From positions 1-64,000 of the forward strand of contig CAZVYS010000002.1 of assembly GCA_964630755.1 (NCBI GenBank): a DNA stretch of 64,000 nucleotides, given 5' to 3'. The position numbers and the translations under genes are program-made. The notes beneath the pieces are model-generated. The model made no database searches, was not told the DNA's origin, and was given only the letters and a program-made list of their open reading frames with translations. Position 1 is the stretch's first letter; each line of letters begins with the position of its first letter. Shown one piece after another: positions 42,901 to 51,871 of the stretch. This DNA comes from CAZVYS01 sp964630755 (lineage in GTDB: Bacteria > Patescibacteriota > Microgenomatia > UBA1400 > CG1-02-47-37).

Positions 42901-43221
42901 AATGGTACTGGGGGATTATTGAGAGCTAAAGCTAACGGAAAAACCTACGAAATATCCATCTATCACTTAGCTGAACCCATAACTTACGGTGGTCCATCTG
43001 GTACCGAAGTAGGGATTATCTACGCAGGTCTAAACAACCCCCATGTTCACATTGAACTCAAGGTCAACGGCGAATATGTTAGACCCGATAATCTTTGCTC
43101 TGGCGGCTCAACCTCTACTTTTAATCAGAACAGCCAGCCAGCCCAGACTACTTCTCCAAATAACCCTAGTACTACCTTTCAAGAACTATTTAACACCACT
43201 CATTATCAATTTGATGAATAG
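39928..43221 (+). CDS. Secreted VirB1-like protein: lytic transglycosylase plus LytM peptidase
   Basis: 1097 residues with a signal peptide (LALA-Q). Residues 28-230 are lysozyme-like: SLLKAIYAVEA (likely catalytic Glu), GDLGLMQVND and ELAARVLLLKAGLWD. The middle, about 240-850, is unfamiliar, Pro/Tyr/Trp-rich and contains many paired cysteines. The C-terminal region, about 860-1070, ends with an M23-like site: YHLAEP...GTEVGIIYAG...NPHVHIELKVNGEYVRP. Together it would cut both glycan strands and peptide bridges, the role of VirB1-type proteins in building a T4SS channel. TATACT (39915-39920) ends seven bases before the ATG. Confidence 0.75.
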   Translation: MTRLLIYILFLLFTFFLPRSALAQSCSDIPVEPDSPALDLLISEAQAMGGAAALVPASLLKAIYAVEATTAYRPISGSWTCQKTGGDLGLMQVNDIGYPEIASSDEQIHTEGDCSPTHCKLNRCHPVSAIELAARVLLLKAGLWDKTTMTPTGSLTDSVNDIYYSSGYYYSANLFDNPTDNTSQLLGRLDPQYHYPTGHPYEGSLTYAEFICAQSGACQSWRDFPLRQNSPSFQPSNPSSSDLSFTFDSCLFGEPLESAQLPTSFTKHPLRPFPAQSTSQLIPEEKTRSFNDSSLTPYCAMRPLAAQAYIDKRHEDILMTGTLTQDFSRFITPLLSITNPDKPDYQLPFNDKAQRYLADYLEGRAYYEPLTESVDPTPLQSLEIHSRSGVFRKLAPQSYQDKLKKAIILRANNQFNSSDPNSNPYGFKPATDTIHNYTVGYWDPNLNQPAPYEQGQPITLKDYFDNQAWAPLLEEHEDFNTHHQAYLDWELKDGGAIISQSGVQKKRLGKWAALWAYVPMFTREDTKGFIQFLDDPGQSTSPNKPLEVSHPHLARTYEVTNTLSYMLTPFNNHSVPSPALKDQWYTPAPWTTESPWWFTPDIKIPPADLNTQYGYVCDYSKEVPLIASSGDLAFDSEASTNVDKAVPNPLYENPITTQCVFGGNITHFPCEAVNPMTCKIIDDSACYVLQPHFYNPNYLKTKTPFLTEILTSLTNSNRAVFDLFRPHGQTEPQDGLNWPGVGNSFEESPEYSYTPNQIFPSKEQIGWAEAGYHKPYYSQSFLYRYLGTIQCAKERTIAKLQPFITGQSYQPYSYECFPELNPLDDPKLQTANQSTSSYSYPSSQTGSGALYTGGLYIEGDCPIPGGRLLVGSFESINKGHGSNSYWASAGGFCDNTYCSAYPNAYCCINNLPIAWSLPVVAAPQCYTNPYPGSVAYDPSSTCPAYGFAADFFVPQNDNPYYGQGNVPVSLPTIDGQVLDWKIATPYGKNKGNGTGGLLRAKANGKTYEISIYHLAEPITYGGPSGTEVGIIYAGLNNPHVHIELKVNGEYVRPDNLCSGGSTSTFNQNSQPAQTTSPNNPSTTFQELFNTTHYQFDE

Positions 43222-43238
43222 ATTAACTATCTTTCTTT

Positions 43239-43703
43239 ATGAAACCTTTAACTAAACTTTTCCAGCTTATCAAAAAACGCCCCAAAGCTTCTTTTCCGAT
43301 ACTCGTCATCTCCTCATTGCTTTTCATTTTCCTAATGACCTCTTCATCTGCTCAAAAAACCAGCCTTGAACTCACTTCTATTTCCCCTGAACCCCCCACC
43401 TTTGAATCTCTTTTATCTACCCACCAAATTAAACTTAACTTCTCTCACCCTTTACAAAAAGAGACTATTAAATACACCATTAGCCCCGAAACCGACACTC
43501 GTTTGATCTTTGACCCCCAATACCCCACCCTTATCTCTATCCTCACTCTCGATGGTCTCGAGCCTGATACTCCTTATACTTTTACTATTCATAAAGGCTT
43601 AACCTCCACCGAAAACTTAACCTTAAAAATGAACCTTCAGTTTGAACTTACTCGCACCCAACCTGATCTTGAAAACTTCTTCCCTCCCAACCAAGGCTTC
43701 TAA
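43239..43703 (+). CDS. Anchored Ig-like domain protein
   Basis: 154 residues: a cytoplasmic basic start, one membrane helix (about 19-37), then a bacterial Ig-like domain of the SbsA/Big_5 kind (TFESLLSTHQIKLNFSHPL, ISPETDTRLIFDP, GLEPDTPYTFTIHKGLTS). Likely a small structural component of the T4SS-like complex. Confidence 0.7.
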   Translation: MKPLTKLFQLIKKRPKASFPILVISSLLFIFLMTSSSAQKTSLELTSISPEPPTFESLLSTHQIKLNFSHPLQKETIKYTISPETDTRLIFDPQYPTLISILTLDGLEPDTPYTFTIHKGLTSTENLTLKMNLQFELTRTQPDLENFFPPNQGF

Positions 43704-43736
43704 CCCCCACCTTAATTATCTGCTAGAATAATCTTA

Positions 43737-43998
43737 ATGTCTTTCGAGCCTGCCAGCCCCNNNNNNNNNNATCTCCATCATTGCCTGCGATCAATGTCAG
43801 GGAAGTGGTTGTTCAGCTTGCGATCAACATGGAGTTTATGCCCTTCACGACAAACAGCCCATTAGTTTTAACTTGCCAGGCTTTATCGATCTAAAATCTC
43901 GTCGCCAACTCAAACGCCTCACTTTTATTAAACGCTCAATCCTACTTTCCATTGCTATCTTTCTTATTATCCTTTCTCTTAAACTAATCTATGCTTAG
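43737..43998 (+). CDS. DnaJ-like zinc-finger membrane protein, interrupted by assembly gap
   Basis: ATG at 43737 with TAGAAT seven bases upstream, then 10 Ns at 43761-43770. After the gap the frame gives CDQCQGSGCSACDQHG, a DnaJ-type zinc knuckle, and ends with one membrane helix (SILLSIAIFLIILSLKLIYA). The frames before and after the Ns agree only if the true gap is not exactly 10. Similar in layout to the gene at 46122. It overlaps the AAA+ gene by eight bases. Confidence 0.6.
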
Positions 43999-46120
43999 CT
44001 CTCAAGATATCTCACCAGCTTACACTCCGGATGCTCTCAAGCTACTAGCTGGCAGTCTTAGTTTGGCTTCAAAACAAAACCAACCTCAAGCTCTTCCCTC
44101 TCACTTAATTCCTATTCTAGCCATCAATCCAGTTATTAAACCTTTCTTAGAAAAACTTGGATCAAAAACCCTTACACCTGCCAACCCAAAACCAAAGCCA
44201 GAATCAAAATCTCCTAACAAAACCGTCTTTAGCTCCCAGCTAAAAAAACTAATCTATCAAGCTTTTGCCGAAATGATTTTAACCAATCAATCTCAAGTTA
44301 CACCCTTACACCTACTCGCTGCCACTAACAACTATCTAGCCAACCCGTTAGACTTAAATGCCTTGCGTCTTCTCATCAACCAAACCCCATCTGACGCTAA
44401 GTCCAAAACCACTTCTATCTTAAATCAACTAGCCGAAAACCTTACTCAAAAAGCCCAAACAGGCAAACTAGATCCAGTTATTGGTAGAAAAAAAGAAATC
44501 GACCAGCTCATTCGAGTTCTGGCTCGTCGCTCAAAATCAAACGCCATTCTTATCGGTGACCCAGGTGTCGGTAAAACCGCCATTGTCGAAGGCTTAGCTT
44601 TAAAAATCGCAAAAAAAGAGGTTCCTAAGCTTCTTGAACCAGTTCAAATCTACAATCTTAATCTCACTAACTTATTAGCCGGCACTTCTTACCAAGGAGA
44701 GCTTGAAACTCGCCTCAAAGATTTAATTAAAGAAGTCAGTCGCCTAGGAAACATCATTGTTTTTATCGACGAAATCCACATGATCATGGGTGCGGGTTCA
44801 GCCACTGGCGCCATGACCGCCGCCAACATCCTAAAACCAGCCTTGGCCCGCGGTGATCTAAATGTCATCGGCGCCACTACTATCGAAGAATACAGAAAAC
44901 ACATAGAAAAAGATCCAGCTTTAGAGCGACGCTTTGAGGCTGTTAAGGTTGACGAACCCTCTCTCAAAGACACTCTTGAAATCTTAAAAAGCGTGGCTAA
45001 AAAACTAGAAAAGCATCACAAAGTTGCTGTTGATAAAACCATCCTCCAAACCGCCATTGATCTTTCCACTCGATATATCCAGGATCGTTATCTACCAGAC
45101 AAAGCCATTGACCTACTCGACGAAGCTGCTTCTGGTGCAAAAGTATCTGGTAAAACCTCTATTACTACCGAGGACCTTAAAAAAGTTCTCTCCCAAAAAA
45201 CCGGCGTTCCAGTCACTTCTTTAACTCAAAAAGAGTCTTTAGAGCTTCAAGAACTAGACACTAAACTAAAAACTCAAATTATCGGCCAAGACCAAGCTGT
45301 TAAGTCTGTGGCTGACGTTATCAAAAGAGCTCGTGCTGGTCTCAAAGACCCCAAAAGACCGATTGGCTCTTTCTTGCTTTTAGGCCCCACTGGTGTAGGT
45401 AAAACCGAACTAGCTAAAGTCCTGGCTCGAACCGTCTACCAAACCGAAAAAGCCATGGTCAGGCTCGACATGTCCGAGTTCACCGAAGCTCACACTGCCG
45501 ACAAACTTATTGGTGCCCCACCAGGTTATGTTGGTTACGAAGAAGGTGGTCAACTCACCAATCCTATCCGCCATAAACCCTACTCTCTTATTCTATTAGA
45601 CGAGTTAGAAAAAGCTCACCCTAAAGTCTTTGATATCTTTCTTCAAGTTCTAGAAGATGGTCGTCTGACTGACTCACAAGGTCATACCGCTGACTTTAAA
45701 AACACTATTATAATCATGACCTCAAACATCAACGTTTCAGAGCTACTAGAAAATCCTCAAACCGCTACTCGTCCAGCTATCATGAAGGCTCTCTCTTCTT
45801 ATCTTCGACCCGAATTCCTAAACCGCATCGACGACATTATTCTTATGAACAGCCTAACCTTAGATAACATCAAACAAATCGCTAGACTCCAACTTAATCA
45901 ACTTACTGCCCGCCTTAAAACAAAAGGGATTAACTTAACCATTCCAGACGAAACCTTATCCAAGCTAGCCGATCTAGGCAATGTCAAAGAATTTGGCGCT
46001 CGCCCCCTTAGGCGCTTAATTCAAAACCACATCGAAGAACCTATTGCCGAACAAATTATTGCTGGCACTATCAAATCAGGCTCCACTGTAACCTGGTCAC
46101 CTGATAAAATAAAAACCTAA
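43991..46120 (+). CDS. Clp/HSP100-type double AAA+ ATPase in the T4SS locus
   Basis: 709 residues. A short N-domain (1-130) precedes two AAA+ modules. AAA1 has Walker A GDPGVGKTA (189-197) and Walker B IVFIDEIHM. AAA2 has GPTGVGKTELAK, Walker B LILLDELEKAHP and FLNRID (arginine finger). It lacks the long middle coiled coil of ClpB. I also see no LGF/IGF loop for ClpP docking after TSN. It is therefore neither a typical ClpB nor a ClpP-coupled ClpC. Its position between two DnaJ-zinc-finger membrane proteins suggests an unfoldase dedicated to the secretion or pilus machine. Confidence 0.88.
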   Translation: MLSSQDISPAYTPDALKLLAGSLSLASKQNQPQALPSHLIPILAINPVIKPFLEKLGSKTLTPANPKPKPESKSPNKTVFSSQLKKLIYQAFAEMILTNQSQVTPLHLLAATNNYLANPLDLNALRLLINQTPSDAKSKTTSILNQLAENLTQKAQTGKLDPVIGRKKEIDQLIRVLARRSKSNAILIGDPGVGKTAIVEGLALKIAKKEVPKLLEPVQIYNLNLTNLLAGTSYQGELETRLKDLIKEVSRLGNIIVFIDEIHMIMGAGSATGAMTAANILKPALARGDLNVIGATTIEEYRKHIEKDPALERRFEAVKVDEPSLKDTLEILKSVAKKLEKHHKVAVDKTILQTAIDLSTRYIQDRYLPDKAIDLLDEAASGAKVSGKTSITTEDLKKVLSQKTGVPVTSLTQKESLELQELDTKLKTQIIGQDQAVKSVADVIKRARAGLKDPKRPIGSFLLLGPTGVGKTELAKVLARTVYQTEKAMVRLDMSEFTEAHTADKLIGAPPGYVGYEEGGQLTNPIRHKPYSLILLDELEKAHPKVFDIFLQVLEDGRLTDSQGHTADFKNTIIIMTSNINVSELLENPQTATRPAIMKALSSYLRPEFLNRIDDIILMNSLTLDNIKQIARLQLNQLTARLKTKGINLTIPDETLSKLADLGNVKEFGARPLRRLIQNHIEEPIAEQIIAGTIKSGSTVTWSPDKIKT

Positions 46121-46121
46121 T

Positions 46122-46544
46122 ATGGCAAATCATCAAGTCCTCACTTGTCCAAACTGCGGCGGCAAAGGCTGTCCCACTTGTCAAAACACTGGCAGGGTTA
46201 GAGTCACCCAAGAACAACTCCAAAAACTAAAACAAGTGGCTGCTCAACTCTCCCGCTCACCTTTACCCGCTTCACCCCACGACCGCGGGGCACCACCTCA
46301 GTCTCAAACTAATTTTCAAAAAATCCGCCAAAACTCCAATCTAGCTGGTATCATTGCTTTTTCTTTTCTAAGCATCCTGGCTGGCGCTGCTGCTGCCTCT
46401 TGGTACTTTTTAAAATCCTTCAAACCTTTCTTAGCCGGTTTAGTTACCCTACTCATTCTAGTTGGCACTCGCTTAGCCTGGCTCAGCCCATTCTTCAAAC
46501 CCCAAGAACCAAACGACTTTCTCTCTGCAATAAAAAAAGCATGA
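46122..46544 (+). CDS. DnaJ-like zinc-finger membrane protein
   Basis: 140 residues. The N-terminal knuckle CPNCGGKGCPTCQNTGRV is like the DnaJ zinc centre. A charged linker follows, then two membrane helices (about 72-110). It starts one base after the AAA+ gene, so a complex with it is likely. A degenerate solo palindrome (46275-46290) is translated in the linker as SPHDRGAPP. Confidence 0.72.
   Translation: MANHQVLTCPNCGGKGCPTCQNTGRVRVTQEQLQKLKQVAAQLSRSPLPASPHDRGAPPQSQTNFQKIRQNSNLAGIIAFSFLSILAGAAAASWYFLKSFKPFLAGLVTLLILVGTRLAWLSPFFKPQEPNDFLSAIKKA
46275..46290. repeat. Solo, degenerate palindrome
   Basis: CCCCAC-GACC-GCGGGG. It has the same GACC loop as the second hairpin at 60982-60997, with one stem mismatch. 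No partner hairpin is seen. Confidence 0.5.
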
Positions 46545-47257
46545 TTTTTGCTTTACTCTCTTTTATCCTCTCCACCACCCTCTTATATCTCTCCTCTCGA
46601 TTATTAATCAAGCGCTTTTTATCCATCTTTTCTCTGTTAACTAAGTCCACTCAATCTAGCGTTAATCTTTTATTTTTCTTCTTCTTGCCAGGAATCTTTC
46701 TTCACGAATTCTCCCACATCTTATCTGCTGAGCTTCTTCGCGTCCAAACCGGCCATTTATCCTTAAAGCCCCAGCTCAAAAACAACCAACTAAAGCTAGG
46801 TTCCGCTCAAATCGCCGCCACTGACCCTATTAGGCTCACTCTTATTGGCACGGCTCCATTTATTACCGGCACTCTCGCTCTTTGGCTTTTACTCACATTT
46901 GGTCTAAATCTTAATCTAGCTCAACTAAGCCTTTCTTCTTTCCCTGTTATTTTCCACCAACCAACCTGGTTACTCATCCTCTCATTTTATCTTTTATTTG
47001 CTATTAGTAACACCATGTTCTCTTCTCCCTCTGACCTTCAAGCTGCTGGCCTTCCCATCATTCTTCTACTCATTTTCCTGGGCACTCTCAAACTTCTCAA
47101 CTTAAATCTCCCTCCAACAACCATTCCTTATTTCACTAACTTTTTCTACTCTCTAACCACCCTCTTTATCCTTGTTTTACTCCTTAATCTCAGCTTGCTT
47201 CTCATTTTCCAACTCGCTCGTCGCTTGCTCTCCTCCCGCTTGTCCCCTTCTCAATAG
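46541..47257 (+). CDS. Membrane zinc metalloprotease-like protein (HExxH)
   Basis: 238 residues with about six membrane helices. HEFSH at 55-59 lies in a hydrophobic segment, as in site-2 proteases (M50). A later SNTMFSSPSD segment could be the third-ligand region (a degenerate NxxPxxxLDG). It may process pilins or other membrane proteins of this locus. The start at 46541 overlaps the previous stop (ATGA); a longer frame starts inside the previous gene. Confidence 0.7.
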   Translation: MIFALLSFILSTTLLYLSSRLLIKRFLSIFSLLTKSTQSSVNLLFFFFLPGIFLHEFSHILSAELLRVQTGHLSLKPQLKNNQLKLGSAQIAATDPIRLTLIGTAPFITGTLALWLLLTFGLNLNLAQLSLSSFPVIFHQPTWLLILSFYLLFAISNTMFSSPSDLQAAGLPIILLLIFLGTLKLLNLNLPPTTIPYFTNFFYSLTTLFILVLLLNLSLLLIFQLARRLLSSRLSPSQ

Positions 47258-47286
47258 TTATCTAGATATGCTACTCTTAACTCACC

Positions 47287-48081
47287 ATGCCTGCGCCTAA
47301 AAAACAGCCAGTTAAACAACCTGTCTCGCCAATCGGCGGAACTCTGGCTCAATCAAAGCCTGCTCCTCCCACACTACTCAAAACTGCTCAACAAATCTCC
47401 GCTGAGCACAAAATTTTACCTCCTGTTGACTTTTCTCTATTTTCTGGTCAATCACCCTACCACCTTCCCTTATCTTGCGGCCAAATCTTATTTAAACATC
47501 AACTCTTAGATCAAAATGGAAAAATCATTTTTAAAAACTTAGGCAAACTTAACAATCAATCATTTAACTCAAAAATAAAAGCCAGACTTACTTTCGCCAT
47601 CTCCAAAAGCCACTTTCGCTCAGATTTAAAACACCTATTGCAAGCCGCCCACCAACTCACTAAATCACCTCCCGCCCTTGATCAATCCCTTAACGCTTTT
47701 GCCTCGCTCTTATCTAACTACTACAGCCACTATCCAGCTATTACCTATTTAACTAACCTTTATCCATCCCTACTCTCCTCCCAAACTCCCTCATTTAAAC
47801 CAAGCCAAACTACTGCCTTAAAGCAAGCAAAACAATCTCTCGTTAAACAACTTAACCAAGATAAAACCGGTATCGCCCACTCAGCTACTTTATTTTATCA
47901 ACACCCCTCAGCCTCCTTAGCTCAAAAAAAGGCTAAACAACTTGGCCTTCAGTTTACCTCTCAACTTCTTTCTCTTCTTGATCAAGTTCAATTCAATCTC
48001 CCCCATTTCTCCTTCAAGCTACAACGATCATCGTTCCCCAATATTACTTTAGTTCATCAAGTAAACACTGATTTAACATGA
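47287..48081 (+). CDS. Unknown soluble protein
   Basis: 264 residues, basic, no signal peptide or membrane helix. Pro/Lys/Gln-rich first 40 residues, then a largely helical domain. No family recognised. Translationally coupled to the following 1252-residue protein (ATGA overlap), so it may act with it. Confidence 0.6.
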   Translation: MPAPKKQPVKQPVSPIGGTLAQSKPAPPTLLKTAQQISAEHKILPPVDFSLFSGQSPYHLPLSCGQILFKHQLLDQNGKIIFKNLGKLNNQSFNSKIKARLTFAISKSHFRSDLKHLLQAAHQLTKSPPALDQSLNAFASLLSNYYSHYPAITYLTNLYPSLLSSQTPSFKPSQTTALKQAKQSLVKQLNQDKTGIAHSATLFYQHPSASLAQKKAKQLGLQFTSQLLSLLDQVQFNLPHFSFKLQRSSFPNITLVHQVNTDLT

Positions 48082-51000
48082 AGCCTCCAGGAACCCCCAC
48101 CGTCGAACAAACCTTTAGTCCAGTTCCTCTTTCTGATGAGAACAAACTAGACAATACTCAAAATGTTTGGGAAAACGAAATCAACCCCACCCTTCAAGCT
48201 CTAACTCAAGCCACCGCTCTTCATCCTGACGCTCAACAATACGTTGAATTCCTTAGGGCTAAGCATAAACAACCTGGTTATAGCCCTGACGACCTTCACT
48301 TTATTGCTTCCCCTGACTCTCAACAGGCCATTGCTCAAGCTCTAAGCCCACTTCAAACCGCCCATTCAATGGCTAATTCTGCTTTTAAGCAAGGCTTAAA
48401 ACTATACGCTATCGCCAACCCAGTTCAAACTAGTCTACTCATTGGCAGCCTTTACCAGGCCTCTCCTATAGCTGGCCTAGCTGTCACTGCTGGTCTATTT
48501 GTGGCTGATCCTCTAGTTGGCCATCTACGTCAACTTGAAAATCAATATCAGTCTTGGACTTCCCCAACTCAAAAAATTAACTTCGCTGTCTCCAACAAAC
48601 TCCGGCAAACCGCCCTACAAGGCATCATGCCCACTTTAACTAAAGGGGTTGATACTTTTGGTTACATGACTGGACTATATAAATCTACCCTCACTCCCAG
48701 TCAATTCGACCCCAGCGTCATGGTCGAAACTCCAGTCAACCGTCTCTCCAGCTGGCTTCACCTCACTCCAGCTCATAAATTCGAACACTGGGCTACTCAT
48801 GGCAAAATATCCACCTTAGACAAACTAATTCCTAAGGGCACTACTAAACTTAGTAAGTTTACCAAACCTGCCCTCGAGCTCCCCAGTAAACTAGCTAGTA
48901 ATCTCCTATCAAGAGATTCTGTCAAAACCGGCTTGCTCAGACATTCTCAAAAACTCAAAAGTCGCAAACGCCGCTCTTTATTAGAATGGCTCCTTTATCC
49001 AGTTGTTTTAGCTGGCGGCCTAACTCTTGAAATTTTCTTTTCATACCTTACTGCCAAAATTCCTCAACTAGCTCCGTTTGTCCACGGTGTTGCTGGCCCT
49101 ATGATCAAAGGCCTCCCTTCTATTAATACTGGCTTGGGTGCCTGGGGCGGTTATAAACTAGGCAACTCCCTTGGCTTTGGCAAATTCGGCTCTGCTGTCA
49201 CATCCACTGGCCTTGGCGGTCTTGGTTGGTACTACCAAACTCTAACCAACATGGCCAACAACTATACCACCGTAAACGCTTCTATCTTTCAATCTACAGG
49301 CCTTGCATCTTCCATGGATACTCGCATCTCCATCATGCCAGAAGCCTATGCCAAAACCTACGGCCCTCAATACTACAACAACCCTCAAGCCATTAACCAA
49401 TACATAAACGAGTTTGGCTCTTATGAATTTGGCAGTGAATACTTAGGCGACGCTACTCAACCACAATACCGACTCCTTAACGCTCGCCATTTACCCCAAA
49501 AAGGCGTGCTCGGAAAAATATTTGGCAAACCTGCTCAATTCTTATTCAAGCACCGTTTTGTTAATGCCCTTATTCCCTTCCGCGGCCTCATGCTTAATCT
49601 TGCCCTGGACATTCCTGTTAATTCCTGGCCATTCTGGGCTATTCTTGGTGGCGACATTGGTATTAAGCTTCTCTCTTTAAACGAAGCCGTCGTTAAAGTC
49701 AGAAATGCTGCCCTCTGGGGAGGTGTTCTAGGCGCTGAACTGGCTATTTATTCTGGTTTAAATCCTTGGGTTGGTGGTGCTATTGGTAGTACTATTGGCG
49801 CTGGCCTTAGAGGCTTTAGCATGCTTAGCACCTGGTCTGTCCCTGCTCTCCCAGTTGGTAACCAAAACTTCTTTAACCCCGGACTTGTTGATATCAACTC
49901 CAAATTCAACCAAACCTTTGCTCGCCCCAACCCAAACCTCATTCCCAGAGTCAACTTCATGGATCTAGCCAACAAGGGCGATTTTCTAACCTGGCGACTC
50001 TCTAAAACTCCAATTATTGGCCGTTTATCCCAAACCAAACTCTTTCAAAATTTTTCTAACCGCCTTAACCGCCTCCCAGCTATGGGTGAGAAAATGCTTC
50101 GCTTTCGTTTTCTCCGTGGCGCTGGTACTGGCGCCTGGCTTGGTGCTCAAATTGCTTTACTGACAGGCTTCAATCCTTACCTTGGTACCGCTCTTGGCGC
50201 CGGAGCTGGCATTGGCGCTCAAATTTTCTACGAAAAAGTTCTTGCCAAAGCTTTTGCTAAATTTTCTGGCCTTATGAGCAAATTTGCTCGCGGTATTGGT
50301 ACAGCTCTTCGACCCATCTTTGCAGTCGCTAACGTTGGCGCTGCCATGTCTAGCTTTTCAAGCTTTCTCTCTCAGCCAAACTGGGGAAACTTAGGCAAGT
50401 TTGCCGGCTTAAGCGCTCTAGCCACTTACGGCTTAACCCTGGCTGGCTTAACCCTACCCGTTTCTTTACTCATAGTCGGTGCTGCTGCCTTAATCGAAGG
50501 CATTACCTATCTTATTACCGGCACCTCAATCATTGGCAGTATTACCTCCGCCCTAGGTAGAGTCTTAGGGCCCCTTCTTCAAGGGGTAGCTGGTTTCTTG
50601 GGTCAAGTAGCTAGTGCTGGCATCGGCTTTTTAATGGGCATCTATCAAGTTGCTACTAGCACTGACATCCAAAAAACAATATCTGGCGCAGTCACTGCTG
50701 CCTTTAGCATTGCCACCATCGGCACTGGCCTTTTAGCCACCATTGCTGCCTCAGGTTTTTTCTCCGGAGTTCCAGCGGCCTCTCGACGACTAGCCAGAGG
50801 CATGCTCCATTTTGACGTTAATAAAAAAATTCTCTCTTCCACTCCAAACTCAGCTGAATATCAAATCACCTATGCTTATACTAGCCCTCTCACAGATCAA
50901 AATGGTCAACCAATTTCAGGCCCAGCTGCAAACATCACCATCACTGATCAATTTGTCTCTCCTCCAGGCTTAAAAAGAAACGACATCCAACTAACCACAA

Positions 51001-51836
51001 TCGATCCAAGCTCAACCATTACTAGTCTTTCCGGCTCTCCCCCTCAAATTAAACTCAAGGGCTTCAACTCTCTTCAAGTTGGTCAATCTGACCAAGTCGC
51101 CTTTAATTTAATATTTACCAGGCCCTTAGCTGACCTATTATCTCAATACAACGCTACCGCTATCTGCAATCAAGCTACTTTTACCGCTCATACCGCTGGC
51201 GCCAATCCAACCAGCGTCAGCCCTACTGTTTGCCTAGACGCTGATGGCAACTTGACTAGTCCACCTTCAGATCTAACCGCTACCAACTTAGCTCAATTTT
51301 TACTTGAATGCTACCAGCAGTCTTGTGATCCTGCTGTAACTAGTAAAGACTTTGTCATCCCTGAAGATTACGATCCAGAAAACCCTTCCTGTGTCGACCC
51401 AGATGAAATAATTGCTTGTGAACAACTTTATATGGCCCACTATGGCATTAATAATAATATCCTTGATATTCTCTCTCAAAACACTCAAGATCCAAATAAT
51501 ACTAACCACACTCTTCAACCATTAGGGTTTATCCAAGCAGCCGAGGCTCTTCAGGGACGAACTTTTCCAATTTTTGAAAATCCGCAAGACTATCAAACTA
51601 CCTGTTTACCCAACAACTACGTTTACTACCCGACTACCAGCTACACCCAATTTCAACCCGGAGATATTATTGTTCACCAAAACGCTGGCCCATTTGCTAT
51701 TTACCTTGAACCAGGCGTTGGCTCAAACATCTTAGTCGTTGAAACTACTACTATGGGCAATCCTCTTATTTCTCACCCTGTCGTTCCTGGTGCAGTTGAA
51801 GGCTATATCCGCTACGAACCTGACACTTGTCCTTAG
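48078..51836 (+). CDS. Giant multi-helix membrane/surface protein with repeats
   Basis: 1252 residues. Residues about 90-160, 300-400, 500-600 and 690-900 contain Gly/Ala-rich hydrophobic segments. One pattern recurs: GGVLGAELAIYSGLNPWVGGAIG and GAWLGAQIALLTGFNPYLGTALG are the clearest pair, with a looser copy at GLGAWGGYKLGNSLGFGKFG. About 930-1040 is a DUF11-like beta domain (ANITITDQFVSPPGLKRNDI). The C-terminal 200 residues have several cysteines and FQPGDIIVHQNAGPFAIYLE, reminiscent of NlpC/P60 or CHAP enzymes but without a certain active site. Perhaps a pore, tape-like or secreted effector protein of the T4SS-like system. Confidence 0.65.
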   Translation: MKPPGTPTVEQTFSPVPLSDENKLDNTQNVWENEINPTLQALTQATALHPDAQQYVEFLRAKHKQPGYSPDDLHFIASPDSQQAIAQALSPLQTAHSMANSAFKQGLKLYAIANPVQTSLLIGSLYQASPIAGLAVTAGLFVADPLVGHLRQLENQYQSWTSPTQKINFAVSNKLRQTALQGIMPTLTKGVDTFGYMTGLYKSTLTPSQFDPSVMVETPVNRLSSWLHLTPAHKFEHWATHGKISTLDKLIPKGTTKLSKFTKPALELPSKLASNLLSRDSVKTGLLRHSQKLKSRKRRSLLEWLLYPVVLAGGLTLEIFFSYLTAKIPQLAPFVHGVAGPMIKGLPSINTGLGAWGGYKLGNSLGFGKFGSAVTSTGLGGLGWYYQTLTNMANNYTTVNASIFQSTGLASSMDTRISIMPEAYAKTYGPQYYNNPQAINQYINEFGSYEFGSEYLGDATQPQYRLLNARHLPQKGVLGKIFGKPAQFLFKHRFVNALIPFRGLMLNLALDIPVNSWPFWAILGGDIGIKLLSLNEAVVKVRNAALWGGVLGAELAIYSGLNPWVGGAIGSTIGAGLRGFSMLSTWSVPALPVGNQNFFNPGLVDINSKFNQTFARPNPNLIPRVNFMDLANKGDFLTWRLSKTPIIGRLSQTKLFQNFSNRLNRLPAMGEKMLRFRFLRGAGTGAWLGAQIALLTGFNPYLGTALGAGAGIGAQIFYEKVLAKAFAKFSGLMSKFARGIGTALRPIFAVANVGAAMSSFSSFLSQPNWGNLGKFAGLSALATYGLTLAGLTLPVSLLIVGAAALIEGITYLITGTSIIGSITSALGRVLGPLLQGVAGFLGQVASAGIGFLMGIYQVATSTDIQKTISGAVTAAFSIATIGTGLLATIAASGFFSGVPAASRRLARGMLHFDVNKKILSSTPNSAEYQITYAYTSPLTDQNGQPISGPAANITITDQFVSPPGLKRNDIQLTTIDPSSTITSLSGSPPQIKLKGFNSLQVGQSDQVAFNLIFTRPLADLLSQYNATAICNQATFTAHTAGANPTSVSPTVCLDADGNLTSPPSDLTATNLAQFLLECYQQSCDPAVTSKDFVIPEDYDPENPSCVDPDEIIACEQLYMAHYGINNNILDILSQNTQDPNNTNHTLQPLGFIQAAEALQGRTFPIFENPQDYQTTCLPNNYVYYPTTSYTQFQPGDIIVHQNAGPFAIYLEPGVGSNILVVETTTMGNPLISHPVVPGAVEGYIRYEPDTCP

Positions 51837-51871
51837 TTGTCAAACTATTATTATCTTGTTATGCTAATCAT

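Noticed and set aside
51827..51871. Longer start of the VirB6-like gene
   Set aside because: It overlaps the previous gene, places a TATGCT -10 box inside the coding region and destroys the signal-peptide-like N-terminus.
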